Positions 45,690-55,377 of a stretch of DNA of 64,000 nucleotides are shown piece after piece; within the stretch, counting starts at the first letter, position 1, and each line of letters starts with the position of its first letter. The notes under the pieces are model-generated. The model searched no databases. It saw only the letters and a program-made list of their open reading frames with translations, and was not told where the DNA came from. Made by a program: the position numbers and the translations under genes. The stretch is from Azorhizobium oxalatiphilum (GTDB lineage: Bacteria; Pseudomonadota; Alphaproteobacteria; Rhizobiales; Xanthobacteraceae): NCBI RefSeq assembly GCF_014635325.1, contig NZ_BMCT01000003.1, positions 372,001 to 436,000 of the forward strand, written 5' to 3'.

Positions 45690-47009
45690 TCAACGCTTGC
45701 GGCGGCCGCGTGCAGGCGGCAGCGCGGCGGCGGGAGCAGCAGCCGGCTTGGCCTTGCCCTTTGCGGGCGTAGCAGGCTTCGCGGCCGGCTTGGCGGTTGC
45801 CTTGGCCTTGGCCGGAGCCTTCGCAGGCGCGGGCTCCGCGACCTTGGCGGGGGCAGCGCTCTTGGCGGTTGCCGTCTTGGCGGTCGCAGCCTTTGCGGCC
45901 ACGGGCTTGGCCGCGGCGCTCTTGGCAGGGGCCTTCGCCGGCTTGGCGGGGCTCTTGGCGGGCGCGGCCTTGGCGGCGGGAGCCGCTGCCGGCTTTGCTG
46001 CCGCCTTCGCGGCCTTGGCCGGCGCCTTCACCGCAGGGGCAGCCTTGGCGGCCGGCGCCTTGGCAGCGGCCTTCGGCTTCGTGCTGACGGCGGTGGACGC
46101 GGCGGCGCCCTTCGCGGCAGCCTTGGTCTTGGCGGCCGGAGCGGGGGCAGCCTTGGGGGCGACCTTGGTCTTGGCAGCACGCGGCTGCGGCTTCACGGCT
46201 TCCACCGGCTCGGCGGCTGCGGGCGCGGCCAGTTCGGCGACGACGGGGGCGACGACCGGCGCGGCGGCGGCGGCCTTGGCGGCGGCATCGAGGCCCGCGA
46301 GCACGGAGCCGACCACCAGCGCCACGAACGCCGGGGTCTCATCCATCACCGGCAGGCGGTGGATGTGCTTGCGCACCAGCATGTAGAGGAAGGTGGAGTG
46401 CAGATGCCAGGCGAGCTCGCGATCAATGGGATCCACGGCGGCGCGATCCGGCAGGCCGCGTTCCGCGCGCAGTTCCTTCTGCAGGATCTTGAGCAGGCGG
46501 TTGGCATGGGTGTCCATGTAGCGGATGGCGACGTCGGTGCCGGCGAGGCCGGCATAGAGCGCGACGCGGATCCAGTGGCTTTCGTCCGCCGCCTTCAGAT
46601 AGGCGTTGTAGAAGCCCTCGAGGCGCTCCTTCAGCGGGATGGCGCGATCCTTGAGGCGGGCTTCCCAGTCCTTCGACCAGCGCTGGACGAAGACGTCCTC
46701 ATAGACCGCTTCCACCAGCGCCTGCTTGGTGGCGAAGTAGCGGAAGATGAGCCCCTGCGAAATGCCGAGGCGGGAGGCGAGGTCGCGGGTCTGCGCCTCG
46801 AAGCCCTTCTCGGCGAAGAACTGCACGGCGGCATCCAGGATCATGCGGTGGCGCACCTGCGGCGCCAGACGGCTGCGTGCGGCTTCCTGAGCAGCCGCAC
46901 CTTTGGCCTTGGAGGCCTTGGAGGCGGCAGCCTTGGGGGCAGCGGCCTTCTTCGCGGGAGCAGCGGCGCGTGCTGCGGAGCGGGAGGGGGAAGATTTACG
47001 TGTGGCCAA
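45690..47009 (-). CDS. TetR-family regulator with long Lys/Ala/Pro-rich (histone H1-like) tails
   Basis: 439 residues from a TTG with AGAGGA 7 nt upstream. Residues 1-48 are a K/A/P-rich basic tail. Residues about 50-105 form a TetR helix-turn-helix (HRMILDAAVQFFAEKGF, RDLASRLGISQGLIFRYF). The TetR ligand domain runs to about 240. The last 200 residues are almost only Ala, Lys and Pro (repeats like AKAPAKAAKAA), as in histone H1 and bacterial AlgP/HctB-like nucleoid proteins. A sigma-70-like promoter and a terminator are visible. The core should bind an operator as a dimer; the tails may add nonspecific DNA contact. Target genes unknown. Confidence 0.88.
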   Translation of the reverse strand: MATRKSSPSRSAARAAAPAKKAAAPKAAASKASKAKGAAAQEAARSRLAPQVRHRMILDAAVQFFAEKGFEAQTRDLASRLGISQGLIFRYFATKQALVEAVYEDVFVQRWSKDWEARLKDRAIPLKERLEGFYNAYLKAADESHWIRVALYAGLAGTDVAIRYMDTHANRLLKILQKELRAERGLPDRAAVDPIDRELAWHLHSTFLYMLVRKHIHRLPVMDETPAFVALVVGSVLAGLDAAAKAAAAAPVVAPVVAELAAPAAAEPVEAVKPQPRAAKTKVAPKAAPAPAAKTKAAAKGAAASTAVSTKPKAAAKAPAAKAAPAVKAPAKAAKAAAKPAAAPAAKAAPAKSPAKPAKAPAKSAAAKPVAAKAATAKTATAKSAAPAKVAEPAPAKAPAKAKATAKPAAKPATPAKGKAKPAAAPAAALPPARGRRKR

Positions 47010-47058
47010 GGGCTGGTCCTCTTGATTGCCGACCTCTACTTGAAGCCAGCTTGACTTA

Positions 47059-47087
47059 ATTTTACCTCCAAACCTGCGTAGTGACAA
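47059..47087 (-). promoter_or_regulatory. Sigma-70-like promoter of the TetR gene
   Basis: Read leftward: TTGTCA (-35, complement of 47082-47087), 17-bp spacer, TAAAAT (-10, complement of 47059-47064). It would give a leader of about 40 nt before the TTG start at 47009. Confidence 0.7.
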
Positions 47088-47500
47088 CACGGTCAATATG
47101 TCCCGGTGTAATGAGCCCGAAGTTAGCAGTTTGTTCTCATCCGCACGGCTGTCTCCCGGCGGTCGGAAACAGGATCGCGGATTGCGCTTTGCATGCCATC
47201 CATTTTCGACTTCGCCGCAGGGAATGAGCAGACGCTCGGCATGCCGCAGGACGGATCTGTTTGCCGGCCGCGGCGATCGGGCTATCCGGTTCGCGCGGCG
47301 GGGAGGGAGGGGCCGGAGGCGCGTCGCCACGACCTGGGCTGATGGCCGGGGCGACCCCGCAGTTCCGGCGAGGCGGGGGCATGCGGGGGAGGGGACGCAT
47401 CTTCCGATACGTCATCCTCACGGTCCAAACCTCCTTTTAACGCACGCGCGCTAAACCTTGCAGAACCAGCCGTTCCCGCGAACGGCCTGCTGGGTTCCGG
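47088..47500. other. Intergenic region between the TetR and ftsK genes
   Basis: Roughly 410 bp. Beyond the TetR promoter I see no further gene and no strong palindrome. The sequence before ftsK is GC-rich with no clear ribosome site at the ATG used. Confidence 0.35.
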
Positions 47501-50242
47501 ATGCACATGCCTTCTTCGAATACGCCCCCGAAGCCGACCTATCCCCGCTTTTCCACAGGTCCGCTGGCCAGCGACGACCGTGGTCTGTCCTATCCCGCGC
47601 CGCACCGCCTTCATGTGCAGCCGACGGGCGGGGCAGCGTTGACGGTGACGCCATGGATCGCCAGCGAGCTCGTCCCCAGCTGGCTGGTGCCGTTCACCAT
47701 CGACGAGAACACCCGTTTCACCCGCACGCCGGATCACCTGCTGCGGCGCCATCATCCCGAGGAGGATGGGGCGGTGGATGCCGAAGCCGATGATCGTGCA
47801 CACGATGTGGACGAGGCGGCGATCGAACACGATCCGGTGACTGCGGAGGCCGAGGGCAGCGATGATTTCGCCTTCGCCAGCCGCCACTGGTCGTTCATGC
47901 CGGTGGAGGACGAGACCGTCGATCAGGCGGCCGTCTATCCGCAGGAGCAGGATGAACAGGTCGAGACGGAGGCAGGGCTTGCCGTCCCGGAAATGATGCC
48001 GCAGGCCGGCGCGATGGAAGAGATGACGAGCGAGGATATGGCAGTGGCGGATGTGGCGATGGAGGAGGCTGCGACCGCGCAGGTGGCTGCATCTTCGGAT
48101 GTCCCCTCCGCCGAGATCCGGATGAATGATGTATCGCAATCGGCCGATGACGTGCCGGTGGAGACGGATGCTCAGCCCGAGCTCATGAGCGCGGAAGCTG
48201 CCCCCTCCACGCAGGACGTCCCGATAGCGGATGCCGATCTTCTCGCCGACGTTCCGCCGCGCCTGCATGCGCTGGCGCGGCTGGTGGTCATCGGCAGGAT
48301 CGCCCTTCCCGAGCCCGCAATTGAGCAGGATCTTCTCCCGCCCGAGCCCGAACCCGTGGTCGAGGAACCGGCGGCAGCCGAGGACGCCAATCCCGAGCCC
48401 ATCCTCCAGAAGGATGAAGAGCCGGCTGGTTCGTCCGCATTGTCTTCGCAGGGCATCTTCACCATTTCCGGTTTCGGCTGGCCGCTCTACCAGCAGAGCG
48501 TGACCATCGGCGCCACCGCTCCCGCCGCGCCGCAGCCCCCGGCCGAGGCGGGCGTGGAAGAGCAGGAGCAGGAGCCGGCGCAGGAGCCCGAGGCTGATAT
48601 CCTCGGCGACGTCGTCTCCGTCGCGGAACAGGACCCGGTCGAGGAAGATGCGCCCGCACCCGTCGTCGAGGAGCGGCCCGAGGCGGCGCAGGTGATGTTC
48701 GCATCGGAGGGCTACGAACTGCCGTCGCTGGAACTGCTGGCCGAGCCGCCCGTGGTGGAGCCGCCGTTCGATCTGTCGGAAGAATTCCTCGAGCAGAATA
48801 GCCAGACCCTGCAGCAGACCCTGCGCGACTTCGGCGTGCGCGGTGAGATCATCGATGCCAATCCCGGACCGGTGGTGACGCTCTATGAGCTGGAGCCGGC
48901 TCCCGGTACCAAGTCGTCCCGCGTCATCGGCCTGTCCGCCGATATCGCCCGCTCCATGAGCGCCATCTCGGCTCGCGTGGCGGTGGTGGAGGGTCGCAAC
49001 GTCATCGGCATCGAGCTGCCCAACCGGGTGCGTGAGACGGTGTGGCTGCGCGAACTGCTGGCCGACCACGGCTTCGGCGAGGCGCGAGCCAAGCTCGGCC
49101 TCTGCCTTGGCAAGACCATCGGCGGTGAGCCGGTGATCGCGGATCTCGCCCGCATGCCGCATCTGCTGGTGGCGGGCACCACGGGCTCCGGCAAGTCGGT
49201 GGCCATCAACACCATGATCCTGTCGCTGCTCTACCGGCATGCGCCGGAAGCCTGCCGGCTGATCATGATCGACCCGAAGATGCTGGAACTCTCCGTGTAT
49301 GAGGGTATTCCGCACCTGCTCACCCCGGTGGTGACGGACCCCAAGAAGGCGATCACGGCCCTGAAGTGGGCGGTGCGCGAGATGGAGGACCGCTACCGCA
49401 AGATGAGCCGCCTCGCTGTGCGCAACATCGACGGCTTCAACGCCCGCGTGACTGAAGCCGCCGCCAATGGCGAGGTGATCACCCGCATCGTCGAGCGCGG
49501 CTTCGACAAGGAGACCGGCGAGATGGTGAGCGAGGAGGAGGTCATGGACCTCACCCCGCTGCCTTACATCGTCATCATCGTCGACGAGATGGCCGACCTG
49601 ATGATGGTGGCCGGCAAGGAGATCGAGGGCGCCATCCAGCGCCTCGCCCAGATGGCCCGCGCCGCCGGCATCCATCTGGTGATGGCCACCCAGCGCCCGT
49701 CGGTGGACGTGATCACCGGCACCATCAAGGCCAATTTCCCCACCCGTATCTCCTTCCAGGTGACTTCGAAGATCGACAGCCGCACCATCCTCGGCGAAAT
49801 GGGCGCCGAGCAACTGCTGGGCCAGGGCGACATGCTCTATATGGCCGGCGGCGGACGCATCACCCGCGTGCATGGCCCCTTCGTCTCCGACCACGAGGTG
49901 GAGAAGGTGGTGGCCCATCTGAAGACGCAGGGCCGCCCCGAATATCTCGACGCCGTGACGTCCGATGAGGAAGATGAGGTCGCGGCCGAGGAGGATGCCG
50001 GCGCGGTGTTCGACAAGTCCGCCATGGCCGAGGAGGGCGGTGGCGATCACTATGAGCAGGCCATCGCGGTGGTGCTGCGTGACCGCAAGGCGTCCACCTC
50101 CTACATCCAGCGCCGTCTCCAGATCGGCTACAACAAGGCGGCCAGCCTGATGGAGCGCATGGAGCAGGAAGGCATCGTCGGCCCGGCCAACCATGCCGGC
50201 AAGCGCGAGATCCTGGCGTCTCGGGCACCCAGCGGTCTTTGA
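47501..50242 (+). CDS. ftsK: DNA translocase FtsK, soluble form without N-terminal membrane helices
   Basis: 913 residues. The N-terminal 430 residues are acidic, Pro/Glu/Ala-rich and have no membrane helix, unlike classical FtsK with four. From about 430 the alpha/beta motor domains follow: [27 protein letters not shown], Walker A GTTGSGKS at 559-566, the [14 protein letters not shown] Walker B region and [15 protein letters not shown]. The gamma winged helix (about 840-905, [21 protein letters not shown]) binds KOPS-like sites. It pumps DNA near dif during division. Many alphaproteobacteria carry a membrane-bound FtsK plus a second soluble one; which this is cannot be told without the genome. 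Confidence 0.93.
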   Translation: MHMPSSNTPPKPTYPRFSTGPLASDDRGLSYPAPHRLHVQPTGGAALTVTPWIASELVPSWLVPFTIDENTRFTRTPDHLLRRHHPEEDGAVDAEADDRAHDVDEAAIEHDPVTAEAEGSDDFAFASRHWSFMPVEDETVDQAAVYPQEQDEQVETEAGLAVPEMMPQAGAMEEMTSEDMAVADVAMEEAATAQVAASSDVPSAEIRMNDVSQSADDVPVETDAQPELMSAEAAPSTQDVPIADADLLADVPPRLHALARLVVIGRIALPEPAIEQDLLPPEPEPVVEEPAAAEDANPEPILQKDEEPAGSSALSSQGIFTISGFGWPLYQQSVTIGATAPAAPQPPAEAGVEEQEQEPAQEPEADILGDVVSVAEQDPVEEDAPAPVVEERPEAAQVMFASEGYELPSLELLAEPPVVEPPFDLSEEFLEQNSQTLQQTLRDFGVRGEIIDANPGPVVTLYELEPAPGTKSSRVIGLSADIARSMSAISARVAVVEGRNVIGIELPNRVRETVWLRELLADHGFGEARAKLGLCLGKTIGGEPVIADLARMPHLLVAGTTGSGKSVAINTMILSLLYRHAPEACRLIMIDPKMLELSVYEGIPHLLTPVVTDPKKAITALKWAVREMEDRYRKMSRLAVRNIDGFNARVTEAAANGEVITRIVERGFDKETGEMVSEEEVMDLTPLPYIVIIVDEMADLMMVAGKEIEGAIQRLAQMARAAGIHLVMATQRPSVDVITGTIKANFPTRISFQVTSKIDSRTILGEMGAEQLLGQGDMLYMAGGGRITRVHGPFVSDHEVEKVVAHLKTQGRPEYLDAVTSDEEDEVAAEEDAGAVFDKSAMAEEGGGDHYEQAIAVVLRDRKASTSYIQRRLQIGYNKAASLMERMEQEGIVGPANHAGKREILASRAPSGL

Positions 50243-50248
50243 TCCCTC

Positions 50249-50276
50249 GATTGCCGGGCCAAGCCGCCCGGCAATC
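50249..50276 (+). terminator. Hairpin after ftsK
   Basis: 10-bp stem (50249-50258 with 50267-50276), 8-nt loop, no U-run. Probable terminator or processing hairpin. Confidence 0.5.
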
Positions 50277-50415
50277 TCCCGACCGCGCGGACGGATGCGG
50301 GTGATCGGCCTGTGAGGCGTCTGCCTGTGGACAGTTCCGCGTCTGTTGTCTGCCGGTTGCCGCCCGGCCCGACATGCCTTATGAACAGCTTGGCTTGGCT
50401 TCGGCCATGCCCGCT

Positions 50416-50492
50416 GCACCCGTAGCTCAGCTGGATAGAGCGTTGCCCTCCGAAGGCAAAGGTCGCACGTTCGAATCGTGCCGGGTGCGCCA
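50416..50492 (+). tRNA. tRNA-Arg (anticodon CCG)
   Basis: 77 nt with all arms: acceptor GCACCCG with CGGGTGC, D-arm GTAGCTCAGCTGGATAGAG, anticodon stem TTGCC/GGCAA around CTCCGAA (anticodon CCG), T-arm with GTTCGAATC, discriminator G and encoded CCA. It reads CGG arginine codons. tRNA-Arg genes are frequent integration targets for genomic islands; the gene order changes from core-like to accessory-like directly downstream. Confidence 0.97.
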
Positions 50493-51254
50493 GTTAAATC
50501 AAACACTTAGCTGAAGTTGATGGCTCAGGCGAAAGCTCTGAGTCGCCACCGAGTCGCCACCCTGTGTGGAAACATTCGGCATCGGCAGGACACTCAGAGA
50601 TTCGAACCCTCGCCCGCCGGCGGGGCAGGCGAGGGCACTCCAGCCAGCAGGCCGGCAATGGGGAGTGGCCGTTGGGTGGCCGGCTGGAATCGGTACCTCT
50701 GGGCGGTAGCGCGTGGTGACTCGCTCTTCCTTGCCTGACGGCGCGGGCCTTCGAGACTGCCCGGAGGCACGCAAGAAGACCGGGAGGCTGCGCATGTGGT
50801 GCGCTAGCTTGTGTGCCCCAATACACTGCTGGGCGCTCGGCGGGGGCCTCGTACGGGCCAGCTCTGCGACCGAGACACCAACAACATTGTCCAACGCAGC
50901 TTCAGCTGGAAGTTCTGACGGGTGTTCCACATGCGTATTTGGCTGTTGCGGGGCTTAGGCCAATATCACCTCGCGGTCGGGCCGATCGAGGCATTCCATG
51001 TAGGCAGCAGAGGCCGGGTCTCGTGTTTGTCGTCCCGCCTGTGAAACCAACGGGGGGCGGCGGGCGTGCCGAGCCAATGCCCACTAGTGCTCTGGAGGAC
51101 AGGGTTCAGATGCGCCAGAAGCAGTAGTTTTCTGCGGTGACGGCGAATTACCGGTTTGGGGCGGGGATGCGCCAGAATCAGACTTTACCAACTGCGTGCC
51201 TGAACGGCCGGTACGGATTTCGGAGTGGACGTTGAACGCGTCACCGCGTTGCTG
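50493..51254. other. Gene-free interval downstream of the tRNA
   Basis: About 760 bp with no credible protein gene. Seen in it: a perfect tandem duplication of GAGTCGCCACC (50540-50550 and 50551-50561), an 8-bp hairpin (50607-50614 with 50628-50635), and a 16-nt direct repeat with one mismatch that starts GATGCGCCAGAA (51109-51124 and 51166-51181). On the minus strand 50596-50606 resembles a T-arm (gggttcgaatct), possibly a tRNA remnant. This mixture fits a scar of insertion or deletion after the tRNA gene. Confidence 0.4.
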
Positions 51255-52943
51255 TTAGAGGCGGCCGTCAGCGCCGAGTACGCGCTCTTCGAACGCCGGA
51301 ATAACGTCCTCAAGGTCATCGAACAGCATGTCATCGCCGATGAGCGTGACGACCCCGGCCCGTTTCAAAATCATCATTGGCTCGTGATGAAGCTCGGCAA
51401 TACCGAGCGCCATGCCGCGTGCCGCGAACAACAGGCAAACGTCCTTGAGCATGGCGGCTGCGGTGGAGTCGATCTGGGTGATGGCGCTGGCATCGAGAAT
51501 GAACCAGCTCGTGGAGGGGGGCAGGCTGCACGCCGCAGCCTCCAGCCGCTCCTGCACGTATTCGACGTTGAAGAAGAGCAGGTTGCCCTGCACGATATGC
51601 ACTGCGAGTTCAGGTATGGCCTTCGCGTCCGGTCGCCTGTGCAGCTTGAAGAAGCCTGCGCGGCCAGGGATGCGTCCAAGTATGGCATCGCGGGGCCGCA
51701 TCTCCTGCAACAGCACATAGGCCAAGGTTGCGAAGACGGCGATGACGACGCCTCTCAGGACGCCGAGACTGACGGCGCCCCAAAGACCAATTAAGGCAAA
51801 GGCGAACTCCACCCGATTGATCCGCCATATCTCGCGCAGCCCCTTGAGATCGATCAGGGAGACGGCCGCCGCAGCCAGGATCGCGCCCAGAGCCGGGGCC
51901 GGCAGCAGGCGAACCGCATCGTTGAGATAGATCAGCGTCGCCCCCAGCGCTGCGGCGGCGAAAAGGCCGCTGGCCTGGGAGCGGCCTTCGACCGACATGT
52001 TGATGGCGGTGCGGGAATCCGAAACGGACACCGGGAAGCCGCCGAAGCATCCCGCGGCGATGTTCGACGCCCCGAAGCCGATCAGCTCCTTGTTCATATC
52101 CACCCTGAAGCCGCCGAGGGTGCCGAAGCTGCGGGCGGTGACGATGCCTGCGCCGAAACTCACCAGCCAGATGGCTGCGACCCCTTGGGCCAGTTCCAGG
52201 AGCGGCAGGCCATCGGGTATCGGAAGCGAGATATGCGGCAGCCCCGTGGGGATCTCGCCCACCACCTTGATGCCCAGGCCCCTGAAGTCCAGCAACGCCG
52301 AAAGCAGTGTCGCCGCGACGACAACGACCACCGGCCCCGGCACAGGCGAGCGCCATGCCGACAGGACCTGAAGCAGCACGAACATGGCCACGCCGAGGAT
52401 GACGGACGGCCAGTGGACAGCTCCCATGTTGCGGGCAAGTCCGACAAGGGCTGATGTCAGGCTTCCGGTATCCACCGAAAGGCCGGTGAAGCGGTTGATC
52501 TGGCCGATGAGGATGGAGAGGGCAACGCCGCTGATGAAGCCGACAAGAATGGGACGCGAGAGAAAGGCTGCCAGAATACCGAGCCGCAGCACGCTCGCGA
52601 GAATACAGAGAATCCCGACGCCCACAGCCAGCAGCGCGGCCGCCATGACCCGGTCCCCCGTGGTCGCCAGCGGCAGCGTGGCGAGGACGGCTGCCACCAC
52701 CGTCATGGTGGCGGCATCCGGCCCCATCATGAGCTGCCGGGACGGCCCGAAAACGGCATAGCCGACGAGAGCGGCCATGCTGGCGTAAATGCCGACCTCG
52801 GGAGGCAGCCCCGCTATGGCCGGATAGGCGATGGCGCTGGGTATGGAAACCGCTGCCACGGCAAGGCCGGCCATGGCGTCGCTGCGCAACCATTCGAGGC
52901 GGAAGCCGACAAAGCCCTGGCACAGACCCCACCTGCCGCCCAT
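51255..52943 (-). CDS. SulP family anion transporter with STAS domain
   Basis: 562 residues: about 10-12 membrane helices starting with the SulP signature region DAMAGLAVAAVSIPSAIAYPAIAG, with NRFTGL, FGGFPVSVSDSRTAINM and the conserved ALGAILAAAAVSLIDLKGLREIWRINR-type segment. A cytoplasmic STAS domain follows (about 430-555, WFILDASAITQIDSTAAAML, including the Asp-Ser motif). SulP proteins move sulphate, bicarbonate or dicarboxylates. A good ribosome site (AAGGAGAGG) precedes the ATG. Last of a leftward set with ppk2 and a small protein. Confidence 0.92.
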   Translation of the reverse strand: MGGRWGLCQGFVGFRLEWLRSDAMAGLAVAAVSIPSAIAYPAIAGLPPEVGIYASMAALVGYAVFGPSRQLMMGPDAATMTVVAAVLATLPLATTGDRVMAAALLAVGVGILCILASVLRLGILAAFLSRPILVGFISGVALSILIGQINRFTGLSVDTGSLTSALVGLARNMGAVHWPSVILGVAMFVLLQVLSAWRSPVPGPVVVVVAATLLSALLDFRGLGIKVVGEIPTGLPHISLPIPDGLPLLELAQGVAAIWLVSFGAGIVTARSFGTLGGFRVDMNKELIGFGASNIAAGCFGGFPVSVSDSRTAINMSVEGRSQASGLFAAAALGATLIYLNDAVRLLPAPALGAILAAAAVSLIDLKGLREIWRINRVEFAFALIGLWGAVSLGVLRGVVIAVFATLAYVLLQEMRPRDAILGRIPGRAGFFKLHRRPDAKAIPELAVHIVQGNLLFFNVEYVQERLEAAACSLPPSTSWFILDASAITQIDSTAAAMLKDVCLLFAARGMALGIAELHHEPMMILKRAGVVTLIGDDMLFDDLEDVIPAFEERVLGADGRL

Positions 52944-53018
52944 GGTTTCCTCTCCTTCATGACTCTACTGGAACGCAGATCAAACCTGGCGGCCACTCAT
53001 CTGGAAGTGCGACCCTTC

Positions 53019-53867
53019 TCAAGCCGTCGCTGAAGCGGAAAGGCCTGGAACGAGATGCCTGGCATACGGGGGCTCGACGTAGCCGTCCGCGTTCTGCCGC
53101 TTGGGCAACGTCACCTTCTTCCGCTCGATTTCCTTGTACGGAATCTGCGAGAGGATGTGACTGATGATGGCGAGGCGCGTCCGGCGCTTGTCGTCTGAAT
53201 AGGCTACGTACCATGGCGCGACGTCGCTATCGGTGGCGGCAAACATCGCATCGCGCGCGCGGGAATAATCGTACCAGCGCGAATAGGATTCCAGATCCAT
53301 CGGCGACAGCTTCCAGATCTTTCGCGGGTCCTCGATCGGCTGCTCAATACGTCTGGTCTGCTCCTCCGGGCTTACTTCCAGCCAGTATTTGAGAAGGATC
53401 ACGCCGGAGTCGATGATCGCCTGCTCCACGCCCGGCACCGTGGCAAGAAAGCGACTGGCCTGCTCGTCGGTACACAGTCCCATCACCCGCTCAACCCCGG
53501 CCCTGTTGTACCAGCTGCGGTCGAAGATCACGATTTCTCCGGCCGCCGGAAGGTGCGTGACGTAACGCTGGAGGATCATCTGCGATTTCTCGCGCTCCGT
53601 CGGTGGCGGAAGCGCCATGACGCGGAATACCCGCGGACTGACCCGCTCCGTTATCGACTTGATGACCCCGCCCTTTCCGGCACCGTCCCGTCCTTCGAAC
53701 ACGATGCAGATCTTGGCGCCTTGTTCTTTAGCCCATTCCTGCACCTTAACCAGCTCGCCATGCAGTTCGCGCAGTTTCGCTTCATAAGCACGCCGCTTCA
53801 TCCGCTTGCTGGATTCGGGCGCATTCGCTCGCTCTGACTTGGCATGTTTCGACATGGTCGCCCCCAT
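53019..53867 (-). CDS. ppk2: Polyphosphate kinase 2 (PPK2 family)
   Basis: 282 residues from an ATG in a TGATG overlap with the preceding gene; an ATG 12 nt inside (53855, MSKHAKSE) is an equal alternative. Walker A FEGRDGAGKGG (about 57-67), lid arginines, and Walker B DRSWYNRAGVERVMG (about 116-130) are all intact. The enzyme transfers phosphate between polyphosphate and nucleoside mono- or diphosphates (GDP/ADP). Cytoplasmic. Coupled with a small unknown protein before it and a SulP transporter after it, perhaps linking energy or phosphate stress with anion transport. Confidence 0.93.
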   Translation of the reverse strand: MGATMSKHAKSERANAPESSKRMKRRAYEAKLRELHGELVKVQEWAKEQGAKICIVFEGRDGAGKGGVIKSITERVSPRVFRVMALPPPTEREKSQMILQRYVTHLPAAGEIVIFDRSWYNRAGVERVMGLCTDEQASRFLATVPGVEQAIIDSGVILLKYWLEVSPEEQTRRIEQPIEDPRKIWKLSPMDLESYSRWYDYSRARDAMFAATDSDVAPWYVAYSDDKRRTRLAIISHILSQIPYKEIERKKVTLPKRQNADGYVEPPYARHLVPGLSASATA

Positions 53868-54361
53868 CAGGACCAACTGAGGAAGAAGCCGACGTCTCCC
53901 GGCATTCCGTTGGGCCATTCGATGATCATGGCCTTCAGCCTGAAACCGGCGGGTTGCAAATGCTCGCGCCAGAATTCGTAGGCCTGGCAGGGGCGGCCTG
54001 TCAGGCTCTCCGGCCAGTTCTCGGCGGAATTGTTGATTGTCCTGCCATGATCGGTGCAGAGCGCATTGGGGAAGCGCATGACCATGATTTCGTTTTGTCC
54101 ACGCTCCGCCGCGCTCCTCATCTTGTGGGCCAGCGTTCGCTTCAACTCGGCGATCCGATCCGGTGTCAGGTCCACCGGCTCGGACAGCGTCTTGACCAGT
54201 TCCTGGCGCGCCGCCTCCACACCATCGAGCGCATCTGAGCGCCGGGATGCCTTTGCCAGGCTGATCTGGTCCATATATTTCTGGAGGTCTTCGGCGGACA
54301 TGAAGGCCTCGTCATCAAGGGCTTCATGCGCTTCGGAAGGGGCCACAGCGGCAGACATCAT
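53867..54361 (-). CDS. Uncharacterised small protein coupled to ppk2
   Basis: 164 residues. Acidic helical N-terminus (SAEDLQKYMDQISLAKASRR, about 20-40), a helical middle part (ARQELVKTL, IAELKRTLAHKMRSAAERG), then a compact conserved-looking end (MRFPNALCTDHGRTINNSAENW...RLKAMIIEWPNGMPGDVGFFLSWS). No signal peptide, no membrane helix. The TGATG overlap with ppk2 means the two are translated together, so a role in regulating or partnering PPK2 is plausible. I do not know a named family for it. Confidence 0.75.
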   Translation of the reverse strand: MMSAAVAPSEAHEALDDEAFMSAEDLQKYMDQISLAKASRRSDALDGVEAARQELVKTLSEPVDLTPDRIAELKRTLAHKMRSAAERGQNEIMVMRFPNALCTDHGRTINNSAENWPESLTGRPCQAYEFWREHLQPAGFRLKAMIIEWPNGMPGDVGFFLSWS

Positions 54362-54454
54362 GCGCCTCCTGTATTGGACCTGCCACTGAGGCTTGGCTCA
54401 GCATGCCTCAGTGGCCTCGTGGATATTCGCGGGGAAAAGAGCACGTTTCGTGCC

Positions 54455-55366
54455 TTAAAAATCCTCTCCCACGCGTCGCCAGCCTTTGGGATTGAAGCTC
54501 CGGATCTGCGATGCCAGCTTCTCCGTCTTCGGCCCGAGATTGGCCTCGTAGACGCTGCCGTTCTGGCTGCACAGGAAGGTCATGACGCCCGTCTCCTGCC
54601 AGCGCGCCGGATAGGCCAGCATGGCGAAGCCCGCGAGCAGCCTGTCGCCGACCATGTAGTCGATGGCGCCCCCCGGCGCGGCCGGCCCCTGCCGCGTGAG
54701 AATGCGGTAGACGTAGCCATTATAGGGTCGTGGACGCTCGGATGGAGCAGACGCGTCGATGCCGGCATCGGCGATGCGGTCGCCGAGCGGGCTTCGATCG
54801 GCGGACGAGACGGGTTGCCAGTAAAGCCCGTCCTGCATGCCCGGCGTGCTGATGAAGCGGCGGGCATATTGCGGGATCGGATCTCCATCATGGGTGGAGC
54901 TGAAATACTCCCTCTGTGCTGCTACGAAATCGCCGCATGCGCCGATGGCGATGGTCTCGTTGCGTCCGATGGCGCGGGCGATGATCTCGTCGCGGCCCGC
55001 TGCCAGATCGAACGTCCATTGCCCGGATGCCTGCTTGAGCGGAACCGGAAACGGCCAGTTTTGCGGCCCGAAAGCGAGGACGCGGGTGGCGTTCGGGCCG
55101 TCGAGCACAGTGGTCCCCTTGGCGGCCAGTGCAAGGAAATCGTCCAGTCGCTTCGTATCCACCGCGGCGTCGCCGGACAGCACCAGATCGCGGGCGCCTG
55201 GCCCGAAGATCTTGTCGAGGCGGTCCTCGCCGGGATGACGCGCAGCCTCGACCAATGCCGTCGCCGCCGCATCCGGGCTGGGGAAGGTCTGCTGGGCCAG
55301 AGCCGTTGCCCCTGATAGGAGGGACAACAAGACAGCGGATATGCCGGACACCCATCTCGTGTTCAT
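54455..55366 (-). CDS. DUF2950 family exported protein
   Basis: 303 residues with a Sec signal peptide (VSGISAVLLSLLSGATALA, about 1-24). The mature part has the DUF2950 pattern: FPSPDAAATALVEAARHPGEDRL near the start, AIGACGDFVAAQREYFSS, the RPYNGYVYRILTRQGPAAPGG segment and DYMVGDRLLAGFAMLAYPARW...FLCSQNGSVYEANLG near the end. The function is unknown; the family is often next to DUF3300, as here (11 nt apart). Periplasmic or envelope location. Confidence 0.9.
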   Translation of the reverse strand: MNTRWVSGISAVLLSLLSGATALAQQTFPSPDAAATALVEAARHPGEDRLDKIFGPGARDLVLSGDAAVDTKRLDDFLALAAKGTTVLDGPNATRVLAFGPQNWPFPVPLKQASGQWTFDLAAGRDEIIARAIGRNETIAIGACGDFVAAQREYFSSTHDGDPIPQYARRFISTPGMQDGLYWQPVSSADRSPLGDRIADAGIDASAPSERPRPYNGYVYRILTRQGPAAPGGAIDYMVGDRLLAGFAMLAYPARWQETGVMTFLCSQNGSVYEANLGPKTEKLASQIRSFNPKGWRRVGEDF

Positions 55367-55377
55367 GTCGCTCTCCG

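Noticed and set aside
45681-47054. 457-codon + strand frame opposite the TetR gene, very rich in Gly, Leu and Arg
   Set aside because: It mirrors the Ala/Lys/Pro repeats of the TetR tails; no domain and no ribosome site.
47282-50506. 1074-codon minus-strand frame opposite ftsK and the tRNA
   Set aside because: Runs through a tRNA gene and mirrors ftsK; no family similarity.
50561-50650. tRNA-like T-arm on the minus strand
   Set aside because: No acceptor or anticodon arms can be built; at most a fragment, so not called as a tRNA.
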